Positions 25,749 through 35,143 are shown, counted from the first letter of the stretch. The stretch: DNA of 54,640 nucleotides from Longimicrobium sp. (GCA_036389795.1 DASVWD010000206.1:1-54640); one strand, 5' to 3'. Numbers and translations are program-made. The notes: generated by a model not told the origin, from the letters alone.

Positions 25749-27041
25749 ATGGGACCGAAGCGACACCACGATCCCAGGACGGTGCTGATCGCCGCGGCGG
25801 CCGCGCTGATCTCCTTCTCCGGCGCGCTCTTCGGGAGCGCGGCGCCGGAGGTGGCCGCGCCCGCGGCGCAGGCGACGGTGCGGGCCCTGTCGCCCGTGCA
25901 CGTGTCGCTGCGCCGGGCGGCGTCGGTGGAGCGCGAGGCGTCGGCCCGCACCGCGCTGGCCCCGGGGCCGCTGGAGACGGCCGAGGCGGCGGTGCGCGCG
26001 CAGGTGGCCGCGGGCGCCTTCCCCGGCGCGGCGCTCGCCATCGGGCGCGAGGACAACAGCGTGGTGGAGAAGGGGATCGGCAGGCTGGCGTGGGGGCGCG
26101 GGATGCCGGCGGTGGACCCCGCGCGCACCGTCTACGACCTGGCCTCGCTCACCAAGGTGGTGGCCACCACCACGGCGGTGATGCTGCTGTACGAGGACGG
26201 GAAGATCGACCTGGACGCGCCGGTGTCGAAGTACCTCCCCGAGTTCGGCGGCGGCGGGCAGCGGGGCGAGGTGACCGTCCGCCACCTGCTCACGCACACC
26301 TCCGGGCTCCCCGCGGGCGCCGAGGCGTGGGGCGCGCGCGACGCGGCGCTCGAGCGCGTGGTCCGCACCCCGCTGGTGCGCGCGCCGGGCGAGGCGGTGG
26401 AGTACTCGGACGTGGGCTTCATCGTGCTGTGGGAGGCGGCCGGGCGCGCCGCGCGCGAGCCGCTCTTCCGGCTGCTGGACCGGCGCGTATACGGCCCGCT
26501 CAAGATGCGCTCCACCACCTACGTCCCGGGGCGGAACTGCGTCACCTGCGCGCCCACCTGGGTGGACGGCGGCGCGGCGGTGCGCGGCGTGGTGCACGAC
26601 CCCACCGCCCGCAAGCTGGGCGGGATCGCCGGCAACGCCGGGCTCTTCTCCACCGCCCACGACCTGGGCCGCTTCGCCGCCATGCTGGCCCACGGCGGAG
26701 AGCTGGACGGGGTGCGGGTGCTGAAGGAGGAGACGATCGCCCGGTTCACCCGTCCCCAGCCGGGCGCCGGCAAGCGCGCGCTGGGGTGGGACACGCCGGG
26801 CCCGGTCGGCGCGGGCGGGGCGGGACTCAGGATCTCGAAGCGCGCCTTCGGGCACACCGGCTTCACCGGCACCTCGCTGTGGATCGACCCCGAGCGGGGG
26901 ACCTGGACGGTGCTCCTGGCCAACCGCACCTACGAGCCGCAGGCGCCCAACCGCATCATGTCGCTGCGCCGCAAGGTCAACGACCAGGTGGCCACCGCCG
27001 CCGACGTGATCGACGACTCGCTGGCCGCGCTCGCCGACTGA
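25749..27041 (+). CDS. Exported serine hydrolase, class C beta-lactamase/PBP family
   Basis: 430 residues. N-terminal signal peptide (about 1-34, ALISFSGALFGSAAP). The catalytic motif SLTK (DLASLTKVVATTTAVML) supplies nucleophile Ser and base Lys; the tyrosine motif is YSDVG rather than YxN; the third motif is HTGFTGT. This is the beta-lactamase/D-Ala-D-Ala carboxypeptidase-like hydrolase family that includes esterases and peptidases, not necessarily a true beta-lactamase. Two Cys in GRNCVTCAP are unusual for the family. Monocistronic. Confidence 0.9.
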   Translation: MGPKRHHDPRTVLIAAAAALISFSGALFGSAAPEVAAPAAQATVRALSPVHVSLRRAASVEREASARTALAPGPLETAEAAVRAQVAAGAFPGAALAIGREDNSVVEKGIGRLAWGRGMPAVDPARTVYDLASLTKVVATTTAVMLLYEDGKIDLDAPVSKYLPEFGGGGQRGEVTVRHLLTHTSGLPAGAEAWGARDAALERVVRTPLVRAPGEAVEYSDVGFIVLWEAAGRAAREPLFRLLDRRVYGPLKMRSTTYVPGRNCVTCAPTWVDGGAAVRGVVHDPTARKLGGIAGNAGLFSTAHDLGRFAAMLAHGGELDGVRVLKEETIARFTRPQPGAGKRALGWDTPGPVGAGGAGLRISKRAFGHTGFTGTSLWIDPERGTWTVLLANRTYEPQAPNRIMSLRRKVNDQVATAADVIDDSLAALAD

Positions 27042-27071
27042 CGGCAGGTCCGGGTCGACACGACCCCCAGA

Positions 27072-27146
27072 GCCTCACACGGAGTCAACGGAGTTAACGG
27101 AGAACTGCAAGGGGGTTCTCTGTTGACTCCGTTGACTCCGTGTGAG
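27072..27146. repeat. GCCTCACACGGAG-type long hairpin repeat
   Basis: Same hairpin family as 25435-25508, with arms GCCTCACACGGAGTCAACGG and GTTGACTCCGTGTGAGA. It starts 31 bases after the serine hydrolase stop. Confidence 0.85.
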
Positions 27147-27176
27147 AATCAAATCAGTTCGGAAGTCCAAGCGAAA

Positions 27177-27207
27177 GAGCGGCTCTCCCGGGAGCCGCCT
27201 CTTTTGT
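27177..27207 (+). terminator. Rho-independent terminator
   Basis: Stem of GAGCGGCTC with GAGCCGCCTC around CCCGG, followed by TTTTGTCG. Probably ends transcription from the serine hydrolase gene. Confidence 0.65.
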
Positions 27208-27561
27208 CGTTCTCCCCAGTGAGATGGGCCAGGAAAGGGGATCCACCCGCGGTCTGGGGTGGCGATCAGGACGGCACCGGGCGGGGCGGGCCTGTCTCGA
27301 CTGGGGCGCCCGTGCCCCACAACGACACCCTTGCGCCATCAAACGTTTCTCTTCAATTTGTTGTTCCTCTTCGACTTGGATTCTGAGACAACACCCGTCG
27401 AACATCGGAATGCTTCTTGAGGCGGAGGAGGCCATCTCCTTCGCCGTGAGGGACTTCCACCGTCCCCTCACCCCGCCGTGCAATCCCCCGCGGCGTCCGA
27501 GCCTTCCCAGTCATCCCGTGCGCACCCGCGTGCGCTCCAGGCCAGCCCGGAGATTCCCCCC
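27208..27561. other. Gene-free region upstream of the lipid operon
   Basis: 354 bases without a convincing gene. The stretch 27330-27420 is AT-rich for this genome and probably holds the promoter of the five-gene operon; TTGCGC at 27331 with a weak CAATTT 17 bases on is the best, poor, candidate. Confidence 0.3.
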
Positions 27562-28614
27562 ATGCCCACCCTGGCACCCGCAGGCCGCACCACCGACCGC
27601 ATCGTCCCCTTCGTCGCCGACGACGGGAGGGAGCTGAACCTGATTCACGTGGAGGGCGAGCGCACGCCCACCAGGGGCCCCGTCGTCCTGGTGCACGGCG
27701 CGGGGGTGCGCGCCAACATCTTCCGCGCCCCCGTCAAGCACACCGTGGTGGACCTGCTGCTCGACGCGGGCTACGACGTGTGGATGGAGAACTGGCGCGC
27801 CAGCATCGACTTCCCCGCCAATCGCTGGACGCTGGACCAGGCCGCCCTCTTCGACCACCCGGCCGCCGTGCGCAAGGTGGTGGAGGAGACGGGCGCCGAC
27901 GAGTTGAAGGCGATCATCCACTGCCAGGGCTCCACCAGCTTCATGATGTCGGCCGTGGCGGGGCTGGTGCCGCAGGTGAAGACCATCGTCTCCAACGCCG
28001 TGTCGCTGCACCCGATCGTGCCGCTCGGCGCGCGGGTCAAGCACAGGGTGGCGGTGCCGGTGATCGCCCGGCTCACGCCCTACATCGACGCGCAGTGGGG
28101 GCTCAGGCCGCCCTCGGCGCTGGCGAAGACGCTCAACGCCGTGGTGAAGCTCACCCACCACGAGTGCGACAACATCGTGTGCAGGTGGTCGAGCTTCGTG
28201 TGGGGGCTGGGCTTCCCCACCCTGTGGCGGCACGAGAACCTGAACGACGAGACGCACGAGTGGCTCTCGCACGAGTTCGGCGCGGGGCCGCTGGAGTTCT
28301 TCCGCCAGATCGGGCGCTGCCTGAAGGCCGGCCACCTGGTGAGCTACGACCACGCCGACCGCCTCCCCGCCGACTTCACCGCGCAGCCTCCGAAGACCGA
28401 CGCGCGCTTCTCCTTCTTCGCCGGCGAGGAGAACCGCTGCTTCCTCTACACCAGCCAGGTGAAGACGCACGCGTGGTTCGAGGGGCACCGCCCCGGCGGC
28501 TACCACACGCTGCACGTGATCCCGAAGTACGCGCACCTGGACGTGTTCATGGGGAAGGACGCCTGGAAGGACGTGCTCCCCCTGATGGTCGAGGAGCTCG
28601 ACCGCCCCGGCTGA
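27562..28614 (+). CDS. Alpha/beta hydrolase with Cys in the nucleophile position
   Basis: 350 residues from ATG 27562 (GGAG upstream). The oxyanion segment is VVLVHGAGVRANIF. Where the family has GxSxG, this protein has IIHCQGSTSFM, so the nucleophile is probably Cys, as in PHA synthases and dienelactone hydrolase. The closest type known to me is the hydrolase that is fused to, or co-encoded with, cholesterol-oxidase-like GMC oxidoreductases in actinobacteria (YDVWMENWRASID, VSNAVSLHPIVP). Catalytic His is likely in KYAHLDVFMG. First gene of a five-gene operon that ends with such a GMC enzyme. Confidence 0.85.
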   Translation: MPTLAPAGRTTDRIVPFVADDGRELNLIHVEGERTPTRGPVVLVHGAGVRANIFRAPVKHTVVDLLLDAGYDVWMENWRASIDFPANRWTLDQAALFDHPAAVRKVVEETGADELKAIIHCQGSTSFMMSAVAGLVPQVKTIVSNAVSLHPIVPLGARVKHRVAVPVIARLTPYIDAQWGLRPPSALAKTLNAVVKLTHHECDNIVCRWSSFVWGLGFPTLWRHENLNDETHEWLSHEFGAGPLEFFRQIGRCLKAGHLVSYDHADRLPADFTAQPPKTDARFSFFAGEENRCFLYTSQVKTHAWFEGHRPGGYHTLHVIPKYAHLDVFMGKDAWKDVLPLMVEELDRPG

Positions 28615-28756
28615 CCCCGCGCCGGCAGAACGAACATCCGCGCAGGGACGCCCGCCCCCACGGGCTCATCGCTCAGGACCACCACCCGCTCCATCCCTCG
28701 ATCGCCTTCCGCCCAGCCGGAAGCCGATCTCACCTCATCCCCCGCAGGAGGCCCCC

Positions 28757-29731
28757 ATGGCCATACCCCGCCGGATCAAGCGCCTGGCCGGCCGCCACGC
28801 GCTGGTCGACGGCATCCCGTTCCAGCTTCCCGTGGCGTCGAAGGCGAGCCCGGCGCTCATGGCCGCGTTCCCGATCGACGCCGAGAAGGCGCAGGCGCTC
28901 ATCCCCGGCAACGAGATCCAGGTGCTCCGCTGGGGCCGGCGGGCGTTCCTGCTGGTGACCGTGATCGACTACCGCCACACCAACATCGGCAAGTACGTCG
29001 AGTACAGCGTGGGGATCGCCTGCACGCACGGCCGCCGCCGCGTCCCCCTCCCGCTGGCCATGCTCCTAGCCAAGACCTTCGGCACCGGGCAGTACGTCTA
29101 CGACCTCCCCGTCTCCTCCCTGGTCTCCGTCAAGGGCGGCAAGGGGATCTGGGGGATGCCCAAGCACCAGGCCAACCTGGACTTCGTGGTCGGCGACGAG
29201 TGGGTGAGCTCGCGCTACGACCTGGACGGGAAGATGGTGATGAAGGTGGAGGTCAAGCGGAAGAAGGCGTGGCTCCCGCTGAAGGCCGGCGCCGTCAACT
29301 GGTGCAGCTTCCGCGGGCTGCTGATGAAGTCCTCCATCTACTTCGCCGGCAAGCTGGGCTTCTCGCTGCTCAAGAAGGACGACGCGCGCATCACCCTGGG
29401 CGACCATCCCCGCGCCGGGGCGCTGCGCGGGCTCGACATCGGCGCGCCGCTCTTCTCGGGCTTCTTCCCCGAGACGCACGGCGTGCTGGACGACCACTTC
29501 GAGTGCTGGTTCGAGAGCTTCGAGACGCCGCCCGCCGCCGCGCCGGAGGGGATGGAGAGCGTGCTCTGGCTCCCCCGCAGCGAGGACTGGCTCCCGCCCC
29601 CCGGCGCGCCCGAGGCCGACCGGCAGCAGCACGAGCAGGAGCGCATCTTCGTCGGCTTCACGCAGGTGGTCTCGCGGGCGCAGGCCGAGTCGGCCGCCGT
29701 CGCGGCGGGCGAGGCGGAGGGTGGCTCGTGA
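28757..29731 (+). CDS. Acetoacetate decarboxylase family protein
   Basis: 324 residues. The region GGKGIWGMPKHQANLDF has the Lys context of the acetoacetate decarboxylase superfamily (Schiff-base lysine in the PK motif), and the N-terminal half has AAFPIDAEKAQALIPGNEI and YVEYSVGIACTHG like other ADC-fold proteins. A decarboxylase, or a related aldol-type or hydratase activity on a keto acid, is expected; the true substrate is not readable. It overlaps the next gene by four bases (GTGA), so the two are translationally coupled. ATG after CAGGAGGCCCCC. Confidence 0.85.
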   Translation: MAIPRRIKRLAGRHALVDGIPFQLPVASKASPALMAAFPIDAEKAQALIPGNEIQVLRWGRRAFLLVTVIDYRHTNIGKYVEYSVGIACTHGRRRVPLPLAMLLAKTFGTGQYVYDLPVSSLVSVKGGKGIWGMPKHQANLDFVVGDEWVSSRYDLDGKMVMKVEVKRKKAWLPLKAGAVNWCSFRGLLMKSSIYFAGKLGFSLLKKDDARITLGDHPRAGALRGLDIGAPLFSGFFPETHGVLDDHFECWFESFETPPAAAPEGMESVLWLPRSEDWLPPPGAPEADRQQHEQERIFVGFTQVVSRAQAESAAVAAGEAEGGS

Positions 29732-31326
29732 GCGCGGACCGCATCCCCGTCCCCGCGCTGGTGGGCGAGGCCGCCCCGCACGTCCCCTGGGGCGCGCCGC
29801 CCGAGGGGTACGCCGGGCCCCGCCGCTCGCTCATCCTCTCCGGCGGCGGCATCCGCGTCTGCTACCAGGCGGGCGTGGTGCGCGCGCTGGCCGAGGAGGG
29901 GCTGGTCTTCGGCCACATGGACGCCACCAGCGGCGGCGCCATGAACCTGGCGATGCTGCTGTCCGGCGTGAGCCCCGCGGAGATGTGCGAGCGCTGGGCG
30001 ACGCTCAAGATGATGGACACGGTGTCGCTGCTGCCGCTGGAGGACTACCTGCGCCAGAGCACCGCCGTGGCGATGGGCGGCTCCGACGCGCTGCGGCGCC
30101 GCGCCTTCCCGCACCTGGGGATCGACCCGGCCCGCGTGCGCGCCGCGCGGGGGCTCACGGGCACCTTCAACGTGCTCGACTACGCGCGCAAGACCGTGGA
30201 GGTGGTGGAGCACACGGCGCTCGACACCGACTGGCTGGTCGCCTCGATGTCGCTCCCCGGGCTGCTGCCGCCGGTGCGGATCGGCGGGCGGCTCTACCTG
30301 GACACCGCGTTCACCCAGGACGCCAACCCGCTGGAGGCCGTCCGCCGCGGCGCCGACGAGCTGTGGCTGGTGTGGTGCCTGGGCGACACCGACCGGTACC
30401 TGGGCGGGCCGCTCCACCTGTACGTGCAGATGCTGGAGATGGCGGCCAACGGCGCGCTGGTGAAGGACTTCGCGGCGATCGCCGAGCTGAACGGGCGCGT
30501 CTCCTCCGGCGAAGCCGTCGCCGGGCGGACGCGGCCGGCCGTGCTGCACCTGATCCGCCCCGAGCACCCGCTCCCGCTGGACTCCGACCTGTACCTGGGC
30601 CGCGTCACCCCCGCCCGGCTGGTGGAGCAGGGCTACGCCGACGCCCGCCGCTACCTGTCCCGGCGCACCGAGGCCGGGCTCCCCTTCGCTCCGGAGACGC
30701 TCATGCAGACCACCGCCCCCCCCACGGGTCCGGGGATCACCTTCGACGAGGTGATGAAGGGCCCCTTCGCGCTGGGCGCCGCCGACCCCGACGCCGGGCG
30801 CCAGCAGGGGAAGACCGACGGCCACGAGCTGGCGCTGCACGCCACCGTGAGCGTGGACGACGTGGAGCGCTTCCTGGCCGACCCCGAGCACACCGGCTCG
30901 CTCATGGGCTCGGTCGACTTCACCCCCTGGGGGAACGGGCTCCCCGGCACGGGTCCCGGCATCTTCAACCTCTTCTCGCCGGGCGGCGACCCGAAGACCA
31001 AGTACATGGTCTACGAGCTCCCCTTCTCGCACGCCGGCGAGCCGTACTACCTGGCGGGGAAGAAGGTCGTGCGCGACGACCCCGGCTTCGACCTGTGGAA
31101 GGACACCACCACCCTCTACACCGTGCTCCACAAGGGGGCGGACAAGACGGGCCCGGTGGTGGGCGCCGGCGTGCTGACGCTGGGCGTGGCCGACTTCGCC
31201 AAGGTGATCGGGGCGATCCGGGTGACCGGGGCCGACGGCGCGGGCGAGAAGGCGGCCACGCTGGCGAAGTTCGGCCGCTTCTTCGCCGGCGAGCTGTGGG
31301 ACAGCTACGTGAAGGTGGCGCTGTGA
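29728..31326 (+). CDS. Patatin-like phospholipase with an extra C-terminal domain
   Basis: 532 residues from GTG 29728. The patatin part (about 30-320) has the oxyanion motif LILSGGGIRVCYQAG, the nucleophile in DATSGGAMN (ATSGG instead of GxSxG) and the Asp of the dyad in LYLDTAF. Residues about 340-532 form a second domain: ITFDEVMKGPFALG, DDVERFLADPEHTGSLMG, FNLFSPGGDPKTKYMVYELP, VRDDPGFDLWKDTTTLYTVL. I believe this matches the segment between the GMC and hydrolase parts of fused actinobacterial sterol oxidases. Lipid acyl hydrolase is likely. Coupled to the gene before. Confidence 0.85.
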   Translation: MSADRIPVPALVGEAAPHVPWGAPPEGYAGPRRSLILSGGGIRVCYQAGVVRALAEEGLVFGHMDATSGGAMNLAMLLSGVSPAEMCERWATLKMMDTVSLLPLEDYLRQSTAVAMGGSDALRRRAFPHLGIDPARVRAARGLTGTFNVLDYARKTVEVVEHTALDTDWLVASMSLPGLLPPVRIGGRLYLDTAFTQDANPLEAVRRGADELWLVWCLGDTDRYLGGPLHLYVQMLEMAANGALVKDFAAIAELNGRVSSGEAVAGRTRPAVLHLIRPEHPLPLDSDLYLGRVTPARLVEQGYADARRYLSRRTEAGLPFAPETLMQTTAPPTGPGITFDEVMKGPFALGAADPDAGRQQGKTDGHELALHATVSVDDVERFLADPEHTGSLMGSVDFTPWGNGLPGTGPGIFNLFSPGGDPKTKYMVYELPFSHAGEPYYLAGKKVVRDDPGFDLWKDTTTLYTVLHKGADKTGPVVGAGVLTLGVADFAKVIGAIRVTGADGAGEKAATLAKFGRFFAGELWDSYVKVAL

Positions 31327-31363
31327 CGCGGGCGCCCGGACATCCTACGACCCGAGAGGTGGA

Positions 31364-33253
31364 GTGATGAGCGAGACGACCGGCACCGCCGCCCCGCCCG
31401 CGCCCGCGCACCACGGGCGCTACGAGAACGGCGGGCCCGCCACCGAGGCCGAGCTGCGCTTCGAGCGCAAGCGCATGGTGCAGTGGCTGGACCCGCAGCA
31501 GCTCTGCGGCACCGCCGTGCGCGCGGTGCTGGGCGCCGTCTTCGGCGCCTACGCCGACCAGCGCGAGATGCAGGCGGCGCTGCACGAGCCCAGGGAGCAC
31601 GACTACTCCGACGCCGACGAGCTCTGGCTCGACTACACGGCCGACCTGGGCGACGGCTTCCGCTCGGGCTACACCATCGCCTGGCTCCTGGCGCAGGGGA
31701 AGCTCGCGCTGGAGAGCCCCGACGGGTCCGTCGGCCCCGAGACCCCGCGCGGGCGCCTCCTGATGATGGGCGGCGACCAGGTGTACCCCACCGCCTCGAA
31801 GCAGGAGTACGGCGACCGGACGGAGGGGCCCTACGAGGCCGCGCTCCCCTGCCACCCCGAGGGGACGCACCCGCACCTGTACGCCATCCCCGGCAACCAC
31901 GACTGGTACGACGGGCTCACCGCCTTCACCCGGCTCTTCACGCAGGGGCGCTGGATCGGCGGGTGGCAGACGCAGCAGGCGCGCAGCTACTGGGCGCTCA
32001 AGCTGCCGCACGGCTGGTGGGTGCTGGGCACCGACATCCAGCTGCAGGCCGACATCGACCAGCCGCAGCTGGACTACTTCCAGAAGGAGGTCGCCCCGCG
32101 CTTCCAGAAGGGCGACCGGGTGATCCTGCTGACGGCCGAGCCCGCCTGGGTGCACACCCCCGAGGAGCCCGACTGCTTCGACGCGCTGGCGTTCTTCGAG
32201 CGCACGGTGATCCGGGAGCACGGCGCCGAGCTGGCGCTCACGCTCACCGGCGACCTGCACCACTACGCCCGCTACTCCGACCAGGCCGACGGCCGGCACA
32301 AGATCACGGCCGGCGGCGGCGGCGCGTACCTGTACGGCACGCACCGGCTGCCCGAGGAGGTGGAGCTCAAGGAGCGCCACGGCAAGAGCGAGGTGAAGGC
32401 CGCCTGGAGGCGCCGCGCGGTGTTCCCCAGCCTCAAGGAGTCGCTGCGGCTCAGGGCGATGGCCCCGCTGGCGCCGCTGGCCAACCCCGGGTTCGCCGTG
32501 TTCCTGTCGTGCTTCTACGCCTTCTACGCCTGGCTGCTGCAGAGCGCCACCCTCAAGTCGGGGAAGGGGCTGATGTCGCAGATCACCAGCCTGGACTGGG
32601 GCGACTTCGCCGCGGTGTGGTCGGTGTTCTTCCGCACCCTGCAGGACTCGCCCCTGCTGGCCATCCTCACCGTGCTGGTGGTCTACGCCTGGTGGAAGTT
32701 CTGCACCCCCGACGCGGGGCTGCCCAAGGCGCTCAAGGGCCTGGGGATCCTGCACGGGGCGCTGCACATCGTGCTGGCCGTGACGCTCATGTGGGCGTTC
32801 ACCTGGTTCAACGCGGTCCAGCTGGGGCTCCCGGTGGACCACCACCTGGGCCAGGCGGCGCTCTTCTTCGGCGAGATGCTGGTGGTGGGCGGAGTGCTGG
32901 GGAGCCTGCTGGTGGGCTGCTTCCTCCTGCCGGGGGTGAACTTCAACGAGGCGTTCTCGGCGCAGCACCGCACCGGGTGGAAGAACTTCCTGCGGCTGCA
33001 CATCGACCGGGACGGCACGCTCACCGTCTACCCCGTGGGGGTCCGCAGGGCGGCCGACTGGGAGTTCGTGCCGCGCGCCCCGGCGGGGCAGCCGTTCTTC
33101 CGCCCGAAGGACGGCCAGGCCCCCGCCGCCCGGCTCATCGAGCCCCCGATCCGGATCGCCGCGCCGCACCCGCGGATCGCGCTCACCCCCGAGGTGTCCG
33201 TGGTGTCTGAGGCCGACCTGGCCGCCGGCGCCGGCGCGGACGCCCACGACTGA
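31364..33253 (+). CDS. Membrane-anchored metallophosphoesterase
   Basis: 629 residues. The phosphoesterase part (about 90-340) has GGDQVYP, PGNHDWYDG and TGDLHHYAR, the metal-ligand motifs of the calcineurin-like family; the first DxH motif is not obvious. Residues about 370-550 contain four to five membrane segments (FAVFLSCFYAFYAWLL, ILTVLVVYAWW, IVLAVTLMWAFTW, GGVLGSLLVGCFLL). A soluble C-terminal tail follows. Predicted to cleave phosphoesters at the membrane, in keeping with lipid substrates handled by the neighbouring patatin. ATG after GAGAGGTGGAGTG. Confidence 0.88.
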   Translation: MMSETTGTAAPPAPAHHGRYENGGPATEAELRFERKRMVQWLDPQQLCGTAVRAVLGAVFGAYADQREMQAALHEPREHDYSDADELWLDYTADLGDGFRSGYTIAWLLAQGKLALESPDGSVGPETPRGRLLMMGGDQVYPTASKQEYGDRTEGPYEAALPCHPEGTHPHLYAIPGNHDWYDGLTAFTRLFTQGRWIGGWQTQQARSYWALKLPHGWWVLGTDIQLQADIDQPQLDYFQKEVAPRFQKGDRVILLTAEPAWVHTPEEPDCFDALAFFERTVIREHGAELALTLTGDLHHYARYSDQADGRHKITAGGGGAYLYGTHRLPEEVELKERHGKSEVKAAWRRRAVFPSLKESLRLRAMAPLAPLANPGFAVFLSCFYAFYAWLLQSATLKSGKGLMSQITSLDWGDFAAVWSVFFRTLQDSPLLAILTVLVVYAWWKFCTPDAGLPKALKGLGILHGALHIVLAVTLMWAFTWFNAVQLGLPVDHHLGQAALFFGEMLVVGGVLGSLLVGCFLLPGVNFNEAFSAQHRTGWKNFLRLHIDRDGTLTVYPVGVRRAADWEFVPRAPAGQPFFRPKDGQAPAARLIEPPIRIAAPHPRIALTPEVSVVSEADLAAGAGADAHD

Positions 33254-33275
33254 ACGGAAGAAGGAGAAACGAGAG

Positions 33276-35081
33276 ATGTCCACCGACCACTTCGACGTCG
33301 TCATCGTCGGCTCCGGCTTCGGCGGGAGCGTGATGGCGTACCGCCTGGCCGAGGCCGGGGTGCGGGTCTGCGTGCTGGAGCGCGGCAAGCCCTTCCCCCC
33401 CGGCTCGTTCCCCCGCGACCCGGCGGGAATGAAGCAGAACTTCTGGGACCCGAGCGCGGGCCTCTACGGGATGTTCAACGTCTGGAGCTTCCGCCACATC
33501 GACTCGCTGGTGTCGGCGGGCCTCGGCGGCGGCTCGCTCATCTACGCCAACGTGCTGCTGCGCAAGGACGAGAAGTGGTTCGTGCGCGAGCAGCCCGGCA
33601 AGCCCGGGTGGGAGTACTGGATGGTCACCCGCCAGGACCTGGACCCGCACTACGACCAGGTGGAGCGGATGATGAACGCCCAGCGCTACCCGCTGGGGTA
33701 CGAGCCGTACGCGTCGACGCCCAAGACGCTGGCCATGCGCGAGGCGGCCGAAGCGCTCCGGGCGCGGGGCGAGACGGTCTCCTGGGACCTGGTGGACCTG
33801 GCGGTCACCTTCCACAACGACGGCGAGGAGCCGATCCCCGGCGAGCCGATCGTGGAGGCGCACCGCAACCTGCACAACCGTACGCGCTACACCTGCCGCC
33901 TCTGCGGCGAGTGCGACGCGGGGTGCAACTACGGGAGCAAGAACACCCTCGACTACACCTACCTCTCCGAGGCGAAGCGGCTGGGGGCGGAGATCCGCAC
34001 CCTCTCCGACGTGCGGGCGTTCTTCCCCAACGGCCGCGGCGGCTACACGGTGCGCTACGACGAGCTCACCATCGGCGAGCCGCGCGGGCCCGACACGCCC
34101 AGGCGCACGCTGGACTGCGACCGGCTGGTGATCGCGGCGGGGACGCTGGGCTCGACGCACCTGCTGCTGAACAACCGGGCGTTCTTCCCCAGGCTCAGCC
34201 CCGCGCTCGGCACCCACTTCTGCGGCAACGGCGACCTGCTGGGCTTCGCGCTGAACGCCCACCGCACGGTCGGCGGGAAGAAGGTGCCGCGGACGCTCGA
34301 CCCCAGCTTCGGGCCGGTGATCACCGGCGCCATCCGCATGGGCGACGCGCTCGACGGGCCGCCGAACACCGGGCGCGGCTTCTACCTGGAGGACGCCGGC
34401 TACCCGTCGTTCCTCAACTGGATCCTGGAGACGGCCAACCGCGCGGGGCTGCTGGCGCGCGGGGTCGGCTTCGCCTGGGACCGGCTCAAGAGCCGCTTCG
34501 GGATCGACCCCGACACCGACCTGGGCGACGAGCTCTCCGGCATGCTGGGGCCGTGCACGCTCTCTTCCACCTCGCTCCCGCTGCTGGGGATGGGGCGCGA
34601 CGTCCCCGACGGGCGGCTCTTCCTGGACGAGGAGTGCCTGCAGAGCGACTGGAAGATCAAGGAGTCCGACCCGTACTTCGAGCGGCTGCGGGAGACGATG
34701 GAGAAGGTGGCCGGGGAGTGGGGCGCCGCCTTCCTCGACAACCCGATCTGGCACCTGGGCAAGCGGGTGATCAGCGTGCACCCGCTGGGCGGCTGCCCGA
34801 TGGGGCGCAACGAGCAGGAAGGCGTGGTGGACGCCTGGGGCGAGGTCTACAACTACCCGGGCCTGTACGTGGCCGACGGGGCGGTGATGCCCGGCCCCAC
34901 GGGCGCCAACCCGTCGCTCACCATCGGGGCCATGTCGAACCGCTTCGCCGACCGGATGATCGAGCAGTACTACACGGCCAAGGTGGCCGTGCCCAAGGTG
35001 GTGGCCGAGACGGGCGTGATCGCCGAGGCCCCCTCCGTCGAGGCCGGCTCCGTGGACGACGGCGGCGCGCCGCTGGTCTAG
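33276..35081 (+). CDS. GMC-family oxidoreductase (cholesterol-oxidase-like)
   Basis: 601 residues. FAD-binding Rossmann motif at the N-terminus (VVIVGSGFGGSVMAYRLAEA), then GGGSLIYANVLL, a four-Cys segment CRLCGECDAGCNYGSKNT that is typical of the ChoD-like branch, and the C-terminal HPLGGCPMG, YVADGAVMPGPTGANPSLT with the active-site His region and FAD contacts. It oxidises an alcohol, probably of a sterol or other isoprenoid or long-chain lipid. No signal peptide. Last gene of the operon, closed by a strong terminator. ATG after GAAGGAGAAACGAGAG. Confidence 0.92.
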   Translation: MSTDHFDVVIVGSGFGGSVMAYRLAEAGVRVCVLERGKPFPPGSFPRDPAGMKQNFWDPSAGLYGMFNVWSFRHIDSLVSAGLGGGSLIYANVLLRKDEKWFVREQPGKPGWEYWMVTRQDLDPHYDQVERMMNAQRYPLGYEPYASTPKTLAMREAAEALRARGETVSWDLVDLAVTFHNDGEEPIPGEPIVEAHRNLHNRTRYTCRLCGECDAGCNYGSKNTLDYTYLSEAKRLGAEIRTLSDVRAFFPNGRGGYTVRYDELTIGEPRGPDTPRRTLDCDRLVIAAGTLGSTHLLLNNRAFFPRLSPALGTHFCGNGDLLGFALNAHRTVGGKKVPRTLDPSFGPVITGAIRMGDALDGPPNTGRGFYLEDAGYPSFLNWILETANRAGLLARGVGFAWDRLKSRFGIDPDTDLGDELSGMLGPCTLSSTSLPLLGMGRDVPDGRLFLDEECLQSDWKIKESDPYFERLRETMEKVAGEWGAAFLDNPIWHLGKRVISVHPLGGCPMGRNEQEGVVDAWGEVYNYPGLYVADGAVMPGPTGANPSLTIGAMSNRFADRMIEQYYTAKVAVPKVVAETGVIAEAPSVEAGSVDDGGAPLV

Positions 35082-35110
35082 CGTCGACCGCGCTGTAGAG
35101 GATTCGAGAC

Positions 35111-35143
35111 GCGAAGAGGCGGCCTCCCGGGCCGCCTCTTCGC
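35111..35143 (+). terminator. Terminator of the lipid operon
   Basis: A 13-bp perfect stem (35111-35123 with 35131-35143), loop CTCCCGG, followed by GTTGGGT. Sits 30 bases after the GMC gene stop; may work in both directions. Confidence 0.75.

Noticed and set aside
25749-27041. True beta-lactamase resistance gene
   Set aside because: The YxN motif is YSDVG and the family is broad; resistance cannot be claimed.
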